From Acinetobacter piscicola (GTDB lineage: Bacteria > Pseudomonadota > Gammaproteobacteria > Pseudomonadales > Moraxellaceae), in NCBI RefSeq assembly GCF_002233755.1, contig NZ_KZ268706.1, positions 100,026 through 164,025 on the forward strand: 64,000 nucleotides of DNA, written 5' to 3'. How positions within the stretch are numbered: position 1 is the first letter of the stretch; each line of letters begins with the position of its first letter. Positions 37,082 to 45,692 of this stretch are shown piece after piece. A program made the translations under genes and the position numbers. The notes under the pieces are model-generated. The model was not told the origin of the DNA. It saw nothing but the letters and a program-made list of their open reading frames with translations, and made no database searches.

Positions 37082-37808
37082 TACTATAATTTGAAAAATA
37101 ACACGCACATGATTATTTTCATGTGCTATAAAATGCTCATCACACTCTCAAAATAAGTAAATTGCACCCTGCTCTTTTTATCTTTAAGTCACTATTAAAA
37201 CTCAAGTTATTATCATATTAGCGCTTAAATTTAAACGTATCTTGATCATATTTTTACATGTTTCTTTATAAAATAACCTAAGAATATCATGCATATTCAA
37301 TCACGTTTTATAAGCTCATATATAACATAAGCAACTTATTCTATTCCTGTTTGATATTACCAACTCGATCCAGTATCAAAACCGTATAATTGCAGTGTTT
37401 CTCATTCATAAATTCATCAGAATAAATCCCCCTACACTCAACCAAATAAATAACCTATTAATTTAGTCGGTTTTATTTTTGAGAATAAACATTTAAACCA
37501 ACCCTTTTACTATGATTAATTTTACTCCATTTTTATTTTAAAAATTCTTAAAAATTAATTCAAACCAAATTGGTAGGAATTAATTTATTAAACATTACTA
37601 TTTCAGTTGGTTTTAAATGGATTAAATACGACTGTTTTAATCAACTTTTATTTTAAATATTTTTAGTTTATTTTTTGATAAATCAATAATATAACCCATT
37701 GTTTTAATTACACTTAATAAAATATTTTTATTTTAAATGTATTTTCTATTTATTTTATGTAGTGTTTTGTTTAATAATATAAAAGTAATTAAATTATAGG
37801 CTTTAACC
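37082..37808. other. Long very AT-rich leader region before the cyd operon, no gene seen
   Basis: These 727 bases hold no credible frame on either strand. A motif of the type TTGGTTTWAA recurs: GTCGGTTTTA (37466), TTTAAACCAACCC in the reverse sense (37492), the 11-base palindrome ACCAAATTGGT (37564), and AGTTGGTTTTAAA (37605). These could be binding sites of an oxygen or redox regulator for the cytochrome bd genes, but I cannot match them to a known consensus. No clear FNR/ANR box was found. Confidence 0.5.
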
Positions 37809-38000
37809 ATGAGCTTAAAATCAAATGATTTAAATCGTCGTCTAGTCAAAGAAATAACAATCATATTAATAATTAAGATTGTTCTTTTAATGACGATCAA
37901 ACATATCTGGTTTGATGCACCGACAATTCCTAAAAATTTTGACAATCAAGTTGCTGAGCGTATCGCTGGCAGTCCTTCCCAAACCAAGGAGACACGTTGA
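37809..38000 (+). CDS. cydP: CydP, putative small subunit of cytochrome bd oxidase
   Basis: The 63-residue protein has a polar N-terminus ([15 protein letters not shown]), one transmembrane helix ([20 protein letters not shown]), and a Pro/Asp periplasmic tail. This is the CydP-type small protein found immediately upstream of cydA in Acinetobacter and relatives. Its TGA overlaps the cydA ATG by one base, indicating translational coupling. Confidence 0.8.
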   Translation: MSLKSNDLNRRLVKEITIILIIKIVLLMTIKHIWFDAPTIPKNFDNQVAERIAGSPSQTKETR

Positions 38001-39592
38001 TGATTTCTGAAAGCGTGGTCGATCTTTCGCGGTTCCAATTTGCAATGACCGCGATGTATCACTTTATTTTTGTACCGCTGACACTCGGTTTAGCTTTTAT
38101 TCTTGCCATCATGGAAACCACTTATGTGATTTCAGGTAAAGAAATTTACAAAGATATGACCAAGTTCTGGGGGAAACTCTTCGGCATTAACTTTGCCTTA
38201 GGGGTAACCACTGGTCTAACCATGGAATTTCAGTTTGGTACAAACTGGGCGTACTATTCACACTATGTAGGTGATATTTTTGGTGCGCCACTCGCTATTG
38301 AAGGATTAATGGCTTTCTTCCTTGAATCAACCTTTATCGGTTTATTCTTCTTTGGCTGGGATCGCCTTTCAAAAGTTCAACACTTAGGTGTGACATGGTT
38401 AGTCGCAATTGGTTCTAATTTATCTGCTTTATGGATCTTAGTTGCCAATGGTTGGATGCAAAATCCAGTCGGTTCAGAATTTAATTTTGAAACCATGCGT
38501 ATGGAGCTTGTAGATTTCGGTGCTTTGATCTTCAACCCAGTTGCTCAAGTAAAATTTGTACACACTGTTTCTGCGGGTTATGTCACTGGTGCAATCTTTG
38601 TTTTGGCAATCTCTAGTTATTATTTATTGAAAAAACGTGATTTGCCATTCGCTCGTCGCTCTTTCGCAATTGCTGCAATCTTCGGTTTAGCATCTACATT
38701 ATCGGTTATTTTACTAGGTGATGAATCAGGTTATGAACTTGGCGATGTTCAAAAAACTAAATTAGCAGCGATTGAATCTGAGTGGGAAACACACCCTGCA
38801 CCTGCTTCATTCACGTTGTTTGGTATTCCAAACCAAGAACAACAACGTACTGACTATGCAATTAAAATCCCTTATGCAATGGGGATTATTGCAACACGTT
38901 CAGTTGATAAACAGGTGACTGGCTTAAAAGATTTGATGGTTCAACATGAAGTACGTATCCGTAATGGTATGGTGGCTTATAGCGAACTTGAAAAACTTCG
39001 TGCAGGTGATCGTTCTCCTGAACTGATGGCATCATTTAAAGAAAATCAAAAAGACTTAGGTTATGGCCTACTTCTGAAAAAATATACGCCAAATGTTACA
39101 GATGCTACTGAAGCACAAATTAAATCTGCAACTAAAGACACTATTCCTCATGTAGCAAGCTTATTCTGGTCATTCCGTGCAATGGTTGCTTCAGGTTTTC
39201 TCATGTTATTGCTGTTTATCTTAGCCACATTTGCCGTAGCTAAACGCAATGCTGAAAAAAAACCATGGTTACTCAAATTTGCATTGTTTGGATTACCTTT
39301 ACCGTGGATTGCTGCTCAAACAGGTTGGTACGTTGCTGAAGGTGGTCGTCAGCCATGGACAATTGGTGAAGTACTTCCTACTCATCTATCTGCATCGAGT
39401 TTGAGTACAGGTGATGTTTGGGGTTCAATCATTGCATTAGCTGCATTTTATACAGTATTGCTGATTATTGAGATGTATTTAATGATCAAATTCTCTCGTT
39501 TAGGGCCAAGTTCTTTACATACGGGTAAATACCATTTCGAAAAACTTGAAGCAAACACGAATGCAAATCAAGCTGGGGAGACTCAATCATGA
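38000..39592 (+). CDS. cydA: Cytochrome bd ubiquinol oxidase subunit I
   Basis: CydA carries haems b558, b595 and d and the quinol site of the oxygen-scavenging terminal oxidase in the inner membrane. The 530-residue length fits the long-Q-loop type. Family segments include the N-terminal [20 protein letters not shown] with the haem His, [20 protein letters not shown], and [21 protein letters not shown] start at ATG 38000, nine bases after AAGGAG; the TTG one codon earlier is not needed. It is coupled to cydP upstream and overlaps cydB by four bases. Confidence 0.97.
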   Translation: MISESVVDLSRFQFAMTAMYHFIFVPLTLGLAFILAIMETTYVISGKEIYKDMTKFWGKLFGINFALGVTTGLTMEFQFGTNWAYYSHYVGDIFGAPLAIEGLMAFFLESTFIGLFFFGWDRLSKVQHLGVTWLVAIGSNLSALWILVANGWMQNPVGSEFNFETMRMELVDFGALIFNPVAQVKFVHTVSAGYVTGAIFVLAISSYYLLKKRDLPFARRSFAIAAIFGLASTLSVILLGDESGYELGDVQKTKLAAIESEWETHPAPASFTLFGIPNQEQQRTDYAIKIPYAMGIIATRSVDKQVTGLKDLMVQHEVRIRNGMVAYSELEKLRAGDRSPELMASFKENQKDLGYGLLLKKYTPNVTDATEAQIKSATKDTIPHVASLFWSFRAMVASGFLMLLLFILATFAVAKRNAEKKPWLLKFALFGLPLPWIAAQTGWYVAEGGRQPWTIGEVLPTHLSASSLSTGDVWGSIIALAAFYTVLLIIEMYLMIKFSRLGPSSLHTGKYHFEKLEANTNANQAGETQS

Positions 39593-40734
39593 TCGAATAT
39601 GAACTTCTCAAAATCATCTGGTGGGTATTGGTTGGGGTCTTATTGATTGGTTTCGCCCTAACCGATGGTTTCGACATGGGCTCTATGGCACTCATGCCAT
39701 TTGTAGGTAAAACTGACGATGAACGTCGTGCAGCCATCAATACCATTGCACCTCACTGGGAAGGCAACCAAGTTTGGTTTGTGACTGCTGGTGGTGCGCT
39801 ATTTGCTGCATGGCCAATGGTTTATGCAACTGCCTTCTCAGGTATGTATTGGGCGCTACTCTTAGTCCTATTCGCACTCTTTCTCAGACCTGTGGGCTTT
39901 GACTACCGTTCTAAACTGACCAATACCCAATGGCGTACATCATGGGACTGGGGTTTATGCATCGGTGGTGCTGTACCTGCATTAGTTTTCGGCGTTGCAT
40001 TTGGTAATATGTTCTTGGGCGTACCCTTTACTTTAGATGAAACTGTACGTTCAACCTATACAGGTAGCTTCTTTGCCCTACTTAATCCATTTGCATTGGT
40101 CTGTGGGCTTGTAAGTTTATCTATGCTTTGTGCACACGGTGGTGCATGGTTAATGTTACGTACAGATGGTGACCTACGTCAACGCTCTGCTAAAGCAACA
40201 CAGTTGATGGGCATTGTATTCTTAGTTTGTTTCTTAGGCGCTGGCGCATGGTTATATTTTGGTGGTATTCAAGGTTATACCCTTGTTACGCCTTATAATA
40301 CCAATGGTGTTGCCAACCCTTTAGCAAAACAAGTACTCACCAATATGAACCCAGGTTGGATGAATAACTATTCAATGTATCCTATCACCATGCTTGCTCC
40401 AATCGCTGCGATTTTAGGTGCAATCATGATTGTCTTGGGCGCAGGAAAGAATAAGGCTGGAATTAGCTTCGCAGGCTCTACTTTAGCTGTAACTGGCTCG
40501 ATCTTAACTGCTGGCTTTGCGCTATTCCCATTCTTAATGCCTTCTAGCATTAACCCAACAGTCAGTTTGACCATGTGGGATGCTGTTTCAAGTAAGAATA
40601 CCCTAACCGTAATGACCGTTGTTGCTTCTATTTTTGTTCCGCTTATTTTGGCTTATACCACATGGTGTTATTACAAAATGTGGGGCGTGATTACCAACAA
40701 ACACATTCAAGACAATTCACACAGCCTTTATTAA
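39589..40734 (+). CDS. cydB: Cytochrome bd ubiquinol oxidase subunit II
   Basis: CydB is the structural partner of CydA and helps form the haem pocket and proton path. The 381-residue protein has about nine transmembrane helices and starts with the family hallmark [37 protein letters not shown] and a [15 protein letters not shown] region follow. The ATG overlaps the cydA stop (ATGA). Confidence 0.97.
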   Translation: MIEYELLKIIWWVLVGVLLIGFALTDGFDMGSMALMPFVGKTDDERRAAINTIAPHWEGNQVWFVTAGGALFAAWPMVYATAFSGMYWALLLVLFALFLRPVGFDYRSKLTNTQWRTSWDWGLCIGGAVPALVFGVAFGNMFLGVPFTLDETVRSTYTGSFFALLNPFALVCGLVSLSMLCAHGGAWLMLRTDGDLRQRSAKATQLMGIVFLVCFLGAGAWLYFGGIQGYTLVTPYNTNGVANPLAKQVLTNMNPGWMNNYSMYPITMLAPIAAILGAIMIVLGAGKNKAGISFAGSTLAVTGSILTAGFALFPFLMPSSINPTVSLTMWDAVSSKNTLTVMTVVASIFVPLILAYTTWCYYKMWGVITNKHIQDNSHSLY

Positions 40735-40775
40735 GGCTGTGTCATAACCTAATTAATATCATTGGAGAATAAGCT

Positions 40776-40877
40776 ATGTGGTATTTTGCTTGGATTCTTG
40801 GGGTTTTGATGGCGTGCTTTGCAGGTGTTTTAAGCGCACTTTATATCGAACATCATCAAGATTTGGATGAGGAATAA
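40776..40877 (+). CDS. cydX: CydX, small third subunit of cytochrome bd oxidase
   Basis: This is a 33-residue frame: MWYFAWILGVLMACFAGVLS, then ALYIEHHQDLDEE. It is a single helix beginning with the MWYFAW(I/L)LG motif diagnostic of CydX, which stabilises the haem centres of CydAB. A GGAG ribosome site lies upstream. It sits 41 bases after cydB and 3 bases before the ybgE gene. It is shorter than usual gene-finder limits. Confidence 0.95.
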   Translation: MWYFAWILGVLMACFAGVLSALYIEHHQDLDEE

Positions 40878-40880
40878 ACC

Positions 40881-41177
40881 ATGACAGAAATTGCAATGAC
40901 AACAGAAGAAAACAAGCCGAACAAAATTGCGATGGCCATTTCATTTTTGATGGCATTGCCGCTTGCAAGTGTTTTATTAATTCACCCTGCCATGATGCTA
41001 GATGTCAATGGTCACTATAATCATAGTGCCTTGATGATGGTGATGATTGGAATTTCAGGTGGATTCATTCACGGTGTAGGATTTCTGCCACAGTTTTGGG
41101 TTTGGAAATGGCTGTTTAGCCCTTATATTGCATGGCCACTCATGCTTTGGGGCTATTACACTTGGTTCTTGACCTAA
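40881..41177 (+). CDS. ybgE: Cyd operon protein YbgE
   Basis: The 98-residue membrane protein has three helices: FLMALPLASVLLIHP, ALMMVMIGISGGFIHGVGF and the C-terminal YIAWPLMLWGYYTWF. The conserved GGFIHGVGF(L/R)P segment is the YbgE family mark. Its exact role in bd-oxidase assembly or function is not known. It is the last gene of the cyd operon before a terminator. Confidence 0.92.
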   Translation: MTEIAMTTEENKPNKIAMAISFLMALPLASVLLIHPAMMLDVNGHYNHSALMMVMIGISGGFIHGVGFLPQFWVWKWLFSPYIAWPLMLWGYYTWFLT

Positions 41178-41192
41178 GTTAAAGAAATAAGA

Positions 41193-41219
41193 AAAACCCT
41201 GATGAATTCAGGGTTTTTT
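41193..41219 (+). terminator. Terminator of the cyd operon
   Basis: A nine-base stem, AAACCCTGA pairing with TCAGGGTTT around a five-base loop (TGAAT), runs into a T run 15 bases after the ybgE stop. Confidence 0.85.
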
Positions 41220-41221
41220 AT

Positions 41222-41596
41222 TTACCAATCAATAGACATATCAATTCGATCTACAATCCAACTAATATTTTTATCATCCAAATAGCCATAATTACTCAAT
41301 AAAATTTCATCAAATATAGAAAAGTCACCGACGGTTAAAGTTCCGTTTTCTAATACACCGATGATTTCATAAGCGAAAGAGTGATCTAATTTGCGAACTT
41401 GCGGGGTCAAACTTGATTCACAGATCTTATATTCATCGAAAATATTAAATTCCAATTCAACTTGATATTCTCCAAGTAGCTCAAACTTGAAATTGTAATC
41501 ATTACAAAATACATTTATTGCAATACCACCGACTTGAATCCAAAAAGATTCTTCTACAAGTTCATCTCTTGAAATAAACTTAATTTTATAATTCAT
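41222..41596 (-). CDS. Unknown acidic protein, immunity-like
   Basis: The 124-residue soluble protein is acidic and beta-rich, with many Phe and Ile residues (VGGIAINVFCNDYNFKFELL, then a C-terminal KNISWIVDRIDMSIDW). I do not recognise a family. Size, acidity and position beside other small unknown genes resemble orphan immunity proteins, without proof. It is transcribed with the acetyltransferase gene upstream (17-base gap). Confidence 0.55.
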   Translation of the reverse strand: MNYKIKFISRDELVEESFWIQVGGIAINVFCNDYNFKFELLGEYQVELEFNIFDEYKICESSLTPQVRKLDHSFAYEIIGVLENGTLTVGDFSIFDEILLSNYGYLDDKNISWIVDRIDMSIDW

Positions 41597-41613
41597 ACAT
41601 TACCCATTATATT

Positions 41614-42159
41614 TCAGCTAATTATTGCTTTTCGCATCTCAATTAAATGCAAATCAACTATCGGTTTTCCAACATCAGCATCTAAAGGATAATTATCTAT
41701 CACACCCGTCTGCACATAACCACGGCGCTCATAATACGCAATCAATTCAGTTCTTACACTCAATACCCACATCACAAAGTTATTTAAACGACGATGTTTT
41801 GGATAATTTGATAATTCACTCTGCTTAACACACTGCTCAGCATAGTCTAAAACCTGTTTACCCATACCTTGATTTTGAAAATGCGGTGCGATACAAAATA
41901 TACCTATTTCTACATCGTGCTCATTAAACGTTAAACCGATACAAGCAACGATTTCCCCATCCTGTATAGCAATCCATAATTGGACGTTGTCTTGAGATAA
42001 TGCATGTTCAAGCTGTGAGCTATTTATACGTTGCCCTGTGACAATTTCAGCTTCACTGGTCCAACTATTGCCTTGTTGTTGGCGGTATGCGGAGTTAACT
42101 AAATCCACAAGTTTTGCAATATCCACACTTTGTGCAATTCTAAATTTTAAATGGTTCAT
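41614..42159 (-). CDS. GNAT-family N-acetyltransferase
   Basis: The 181-residue protein opens with FRIAQSVDIAKLVDLVNSAY. The central strand LWIAIQDGEIVACIGLTF leads to IGIFCIAPHFQNQGMGKQVL, which holds the acetyl-CoA loop (Q/R)xxGxG, and then ELIAYYERRGYVQTG. The C-terminal half matches the GNAT family throughout. The acceptor substrate is not indicated by context. Confidence 0.85.
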   Translation of the reverse strand: MNHLKFRIAQSVDIAKLVDLVNSAYRQQQGNSWTSEAEIVTGQRINSSQLEHALSQDNVQLWIAIQDGEIVACIGLTFNEHDVEIGIFCIAPHFQNQGMGKQVLDYAEQCVKQSELSNYPKHRRLNNFVMWVLSVRTELIAYYERRGYVQTGVIDNYPLDADVGKPIVDLHLIEMRKAIIS

Positions 42160-42250
42160 TTCATTTATTTTTCTATATTCTCATCACGGCAAATATAACA
42201 GCTTTAAAAAATCAAAACATAGCTTATATCAACATTTCTGAGTTACAAAA

Positions 42251-42271
42251 AAAGACCATCAAATGGTCTTT
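42251..42271 (-). terminator. Terminator after the DUF2057 gene
   Basis: The stem AAAGACCAT/ATGGTCTTT with a three-base loop is followed by seven T residues on the minus strand, 27 bases after the stop at 42298. Confidence 0.85.
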
Positions 42272-42297
42272 AAAGTTGAACTCTTTAAATTTCTAAA

Positions 42298-42963
42298 TTA
42301 TTGCTCAGCCAACCACGTCATAAACTTTTGACGTTCTGCCTTAGACGCTTTTTGCCACATTTGAATCAATTGTTGATCTGTTGAATTTGTACTAGAAACT
42401 GCGCTTGTGTTATTGATTGAAACTGGTTGCACGGTTGTAGTTTGTGCTGTTGTATATACTGCTGCTGGTTGATTGCTCGGTGCTTTATTGCGTGAAGTCA
42501 AATCAACAACCTTTCCAAAAACACCAGTGCTTAACCACGGTTTTTGCTCATTATTCGCACCTGTTTGCTGTACCAATAATTGATTATTGCGGTCATAGAT
42601 TGCCACAGTAGGCTGCTCCGCATACTTTTTAGCATCATCAAAACTTTTAGGTGCATTGACCAAAGCCAATTTATAAGTTTGACCATCCTTCAAATTAGGC
42701 GCTTTAATCGTCACAACACCCGATTTTAAAATGTCATGTTCACCATTTAAATGCTCAAAATACTGTTGATAGCGCACACTCAAATCTACCGTCCCTGCAT
42801 CAACTTTATATTCATTGTTTTTTGAGCGGAATAATCCTGCATTCACTTCTTGATCATTCACCGCAAGTAACACAATTTCCTCAGGTGCAGAAATCGTCAC
42901 TGCTGCAAAAACTGATCCGCTGAGCATTAAACCAAATGCAGCAATTCCGTATTTAAATGTCAT
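42298..42963 (-). CDS. DUF2057 (YccT-like) exported protein
   Basis: The 221-residue protein has a signal peptide cleaved after SGSVFA. The mature part shows the DUF2057 layout: APEEIVLLAVNDQEV at the start, LSVRYQQYFEH, and TYKLALVNAPKSFDDAKKYA with a later helix. A Thr/Gln/Ser-rich linker leads to a conserved C-terminal helix (QLIQMWQKASKAERQKFMTW). The E. coli relative YccT is linked to control of curli, but the biochemical role is unknown. Confidence 0.8.
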   Translation of the reverse strand: MTFKYGIAAFGLMLSGSVFAAVTISAPEEIVLLAVNDQEVNAGLFRSKNNEYKVDAGTVDLSVRYQQYFEHLNGEHDILKSGVVTIKAPNLKDGQTYKLALVNAPKSFDDAKKYAEQPTVAIYDRNNQLLVQQTGANNEQKPWLSTGVFGKVVDLTSRNKAPSNQPAAVYTTAQTTTVQPVSINNTSAVSSTNSTDQQLIQMWQKASKAERQKFMTWLAEQ

Positions 42964-43081
42964 GTCGCGCTACTCTTTTGTCAAAAAACTGTAAAATTTA
43001 AAGCACTATGCAATGTCGTGATGACAGTTTTATGACAAATGAATATTGGGTATTATTTGTTGCTTAAATTTAGTTAAAATA

Positions 43082-43437
43082 ACCTAAGCTCGGGATAAGG
43101 CATATTCCCAACCATATGATACGCGGAAACGTCAGTCGCATTGTTCGAGGCAGGACTACATCTGTAATATACTGTTTTTGCAATACATTTGGTACTTGAT
43201 AGTATCTGTCGAGTTGGCGACTGACAAATGGTTTTGCCCTTGCGTGGCAGTGCCACTCATCCCGAAAGCCTTGCGAGGTAATACCTCTCAGGTCGAACCT
43301 GAACAAGATTGAAATATATTTCAAGCGAAGTGCAAGACGAAGTGGGTTAATCCTTACATCTGACTTTAAACGGTAAGACTCCGCTGCACCTGATCAATTT
43401 TTTCAATAACTTACATCAGAGTTTATCCCGAACTGAC
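43082..43437. mobile_element. MITE-like non-coding element with terminal inverted repeats and flanking duplication
   Basis: The ends carry inverted repeats: left CTAAGCTCGGGATAA, right (reverse sense) GTCAGTTCGGGATAA. They are flanked by a 9-base direct repeat GTTAAAATA at 43073-43081 and 43438-43446, as expected for a target duplication. The inside is richer in GC than its surroundings and highly self-complementary. It has a 9-base long-range stem (43131-43139 with 43217-43225) and a row of perfect hairpins at 43244-43256, 43275-43287, 43288-43302 and 43309-43324. No transposase is encoded; minus-strand frames of 60 and 84 codons resemble nothing. The remainder of the 42964-43514 gap holds only a terminator. 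Confidence 0.55.
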
Positions 43438-43461
43438 GTTAAAATAGAATTACAAATAAAA

Positions 43462-43483
43462 AAAGAGCACCGAAGTGCTCTTT
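43462..43483 (-). terminator. Terminator after the nitroreductase gene
   Basis: The stem AAAGAGCAC/GTGCTCTTT closes a UUCG-type tetraloop when read on the minus strand, followed by TTTTTATTTG. It lies 32 bases past the stop at 43515. Confidence 0.88.
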
Positions 43484-43514
43484 AATATTTTTAAAAATTT
43501 GTTCAAATAAACAA

Positions 43515-44108
43515 TTAGTTAAAAGTTTTAAAACGTGTTGCATCATCAATAAATGTTTTTTCGCCAGCAGGTGCTTCAATTGAACCGAATACTAACTGTG
43601 CACGAAGTTTCCAATCTGCTGGTACACCAAACACTTCTGCAACTTCTTCATCTACAATCGGATTATAATGCTGTAATGAAGCGCCAATACCCGCTTCTGA
43701 CAAAGCTGTCCACGTTGCAAACTGTGCAATTGCGGTAGAATGCTCAGACCAAACTGGGAAGTTATCTGCATACAAAGCAAACTGTTCTTGCAAACCTTTG
43801 ATCACAGCCATGTCTTCATAAAACAATACTGAACCTGCGCCTGCAATAAAACTATTAATTTTTGCACTTGTACCTTCAAATGCTTCCGCAGGAACAATTT
43901 TACGTAAAGTTTCTAAAACGATCGTCCAAAATTTAACATGTGAGTCGCCAAATAAAATCACAGCGCGTGAAGATTGTGAGTTAAATGATGATGGACTTTG
44001 TTTCACTGCTTCTTTGATAAGTTCTTCTATTTTAGCTTGATCTAAACTTACATCTTTACCAATTGCATAAATTGTACGACGTTGTTTAATTTGATTTAAA
44101 AAAGACAT
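43515..44108 (-). CDS. Nitroreductase-family oxidoreductase
   Basis: The 197-residue protein belongs to the FMN-dependent nitroreductase superfamily. It has the N-terminal FMN-binding IKQRRTIYAIGKDV, SPSSFNSQSSRAVILFGDSH, and a C-terminal GIGASLQHYNP region. It resembles the Frm2/Hbn1-like subgroup (EEVAEVFGVPADWKLRAQLVFGSI). It probably reduces quinones, nitro compounds or fatty-acid-derived substrates using NAD(P)H. It is monocistronic. Confidence 0.87.
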   Translation of the reverse strand: MSFLNQIKQRRTIYAIGKDVSLDQAKIEELIKEAVKQSPSSFNSQSSRAVILFGDSHVKFWTIVLETLRKIVPAEAFEGTSAKINSFIAGAGSVLFYEDMAVIKGLQEQFALYADNFPVWSEHSTAIAQFATWTALSEAGIGASLQHYNPIVDEEVAEVFGVPADWKLRAQLVFGSIEAPAGEKTFIDDATRFKTFN

Positions 44109-44289
44109 TACAGTATTCCTTCGCTGACCATTTTGGTCGTGTTCTTTAAGATGATGCTAGTGTAGGTGATCTCTACGATGGCATCAGCCTTATATCAATA
44201 ACAAAGTGTTCTATTTTTGGAACAATAATATTTATGCTAATTCTATATTTTCGTATTTTCAATTTTTTCCTAATAAATTTAAGACAATA

Positions 44290-44316
44290 AAAAACTTCGC
44301 ATAAAGCGAAGTTTTT
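44290..44316 (-). terminator. Terminator after ftsY
   Basis: An 11-base stem AAAAACTTCGC/GCGAAGTTTTT with loop ATAAA is followed by TTTATT on the minus strand, about 50 bases past the ftsY stop. Confidence 0.82.
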
Positions 44317-44366
44317 AAAATAAATCATTTATTCAACATGTTATGAACAAAAATAAATATTTAAAA

Positions 44367-45482
44367 TTATTTATCTGTTTCAAATAATGCAGCAACGAAT
44401 GCTTTTGCAGAAAATGGACGAAGATCATCAATTTTCTCACCCACACCAATAAAACGAATAGGTACATGACTACGACTTGCGATATTAAATAACACACCAC
44501 CTTTCGCAGTACCATCCAATTTGGTAATGGTTAGACCTGTCAGACCAACAGCCTCATCAAAAGTCTCAACTTGATTAATCGCATTTTGCCCTGTACCTGC
44601 ATCAACAACCAACATGATTTCATGCGGTGCTGTTGCATCAATTTTTTGCATAACACGTTTAACTTTAGTCAACTCTTGCATTAAGTTACTTTTGTTATGC
44701 AAACGCCCTGCTGTATCGGCAATGAGTACATCAACACCTTTAGCTCGCGCACTCTCAAAAGCATCAAAAATAACCGAAGCACTGTCTGCACCATGACCTT
44801 GCGCCACAACGGCAATATTATTCCGTTCGCCCCAAATTTGAAGCTGTTCAGTTGCAGCAGCACGGAAAGTATCACCCGCAGCCAGCATGACTTTCTTACC
44901 TTCACCTTGTAAACGTTTAGCAAGTTTACCAATCGTCGTAGTCTTACCTACACCGTTGACACCTACCACTAGAATCACAAATGGGTTTTTATTTGGATCA
45001 ATATGCAAAGGTTTTACACGTGGTGCAAGTAATGCAACAAGTTCTTCTTGCAATGCTTTATACAATGAATGTGAATAAATCAAATCACCACGCGCTGTAC
45101 GTTCAGTCAAATTTGCAATAATTGTTTTCGTTGCATCAACACCAATATCAGCAACTAAAAGCTGTTCTTCAACTTCTTCTAACAACTCATCATCAATTTC
45201 TTTACCACCGATGAGGATGTTGACCATACCATCCGCAAAATTCTTGCGTGATTTGGTCAAACCTTCCTTCATTCGACTAAAGAAACCACTTTTGCTTGTT
45301 TCTTCAACGTCAGTGGTTTGTTCTGTATCTGTAGCCTTTACAGATTCTTGCGTTTCAGTTGGAGCAGCTTCTATTTTATTATTTTCAATAATAGGCACAT
45401 CAACGGCTGGTAAACTAGGTAAAGTGACATCGTCATCCCCGATATCCGCATCAATCAAGAATTTATTTTGCTGTTCTTGCAT
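44367..45482 (-). CDS. ftsY: Signal recognition particle receptor FtsY
   Basis: FtsY docks SRP-ribosome complexes at the inner membrane. The 371-residue protein has a short acidic N-terminal A domain (1-65), the helical N domain (66-160), and the GTPase G domain. G-motifs are visible: GVNGVGKTTT (174-183), DTAGR, TKLDGTAKGG and GVGEKIDDL. The gene stands alone, divergent from the M16 peptidase pair; rpoH/ftsE/ftsX are not adjacent. Confidence 0.97.
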   Translation of the reverse strand: MQEQQNKFLIDADIGDDDVTLPSLPAVDVPIIENNKIEAAPTETQESVKATDTEQTTDVEETSKSGFFSRMKEGLTKSRKNFADGMVNILIGGKEIDDELLEEVEEQLLVADIGVDATKTIIANLTERTARGDLIYSHSLYKALQEELVALLAPRVKPLHIDPNKNPFVILVVGVNGVGKTTTIGKLAKRLQGEGKKVMLAAGDTFRAAATEQLQIWGERNNIAVVAQGHGADSASVIFDAFESARAKGVDVLIADTAGRLHNKSNLMQELTKVKRVMQKIDATAPHEIMLVVDAGTGQNAINQVETFDEAVGLTGLTITKLDGTAKGGVLFNIASRSHVPIRFIGVGEKIDDLRPFSAKAFVAALFETDK

Positions 45483-45692
45483 GCCGATTCCTTGAAAAGC
45501 ATAGCGTTAAAAAAGAAAGAGTTTAGCATAAATTACGCTGATTTTTAGCGTTTCACTGGCTTTAAAGTACTCGAACCAAAATGCAACATGAAACACTTGC
45601 TTTAAAGTGTTAATTTTTTGAGAATAGTTCTAAATTTTAAAATAATATCTAGGCGATTTGTGCGTATTTTCAAAGCGAAATTCATCAGACCT

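Noticed and set aside
43070..43324. Minus-strand frames of 84 and 60 codons inside the structured element
   Set aside because: Composition is unlike protein, they overlap perfect hairpins, and no ribosome site is seen. The element looks non-coding.
43082..43437. Candidate tmRNA, RNase P RNA, 6S RNA or C4 RNA
   Set aside because: None of the conserved core sequences I know of these RNAs could be found, and the flanking duplication fits a mobile element better.
44614..45495. Plus-strand frames opposite ftsY
   Set aside because: Antisense shadows of a full-length conserved gene.
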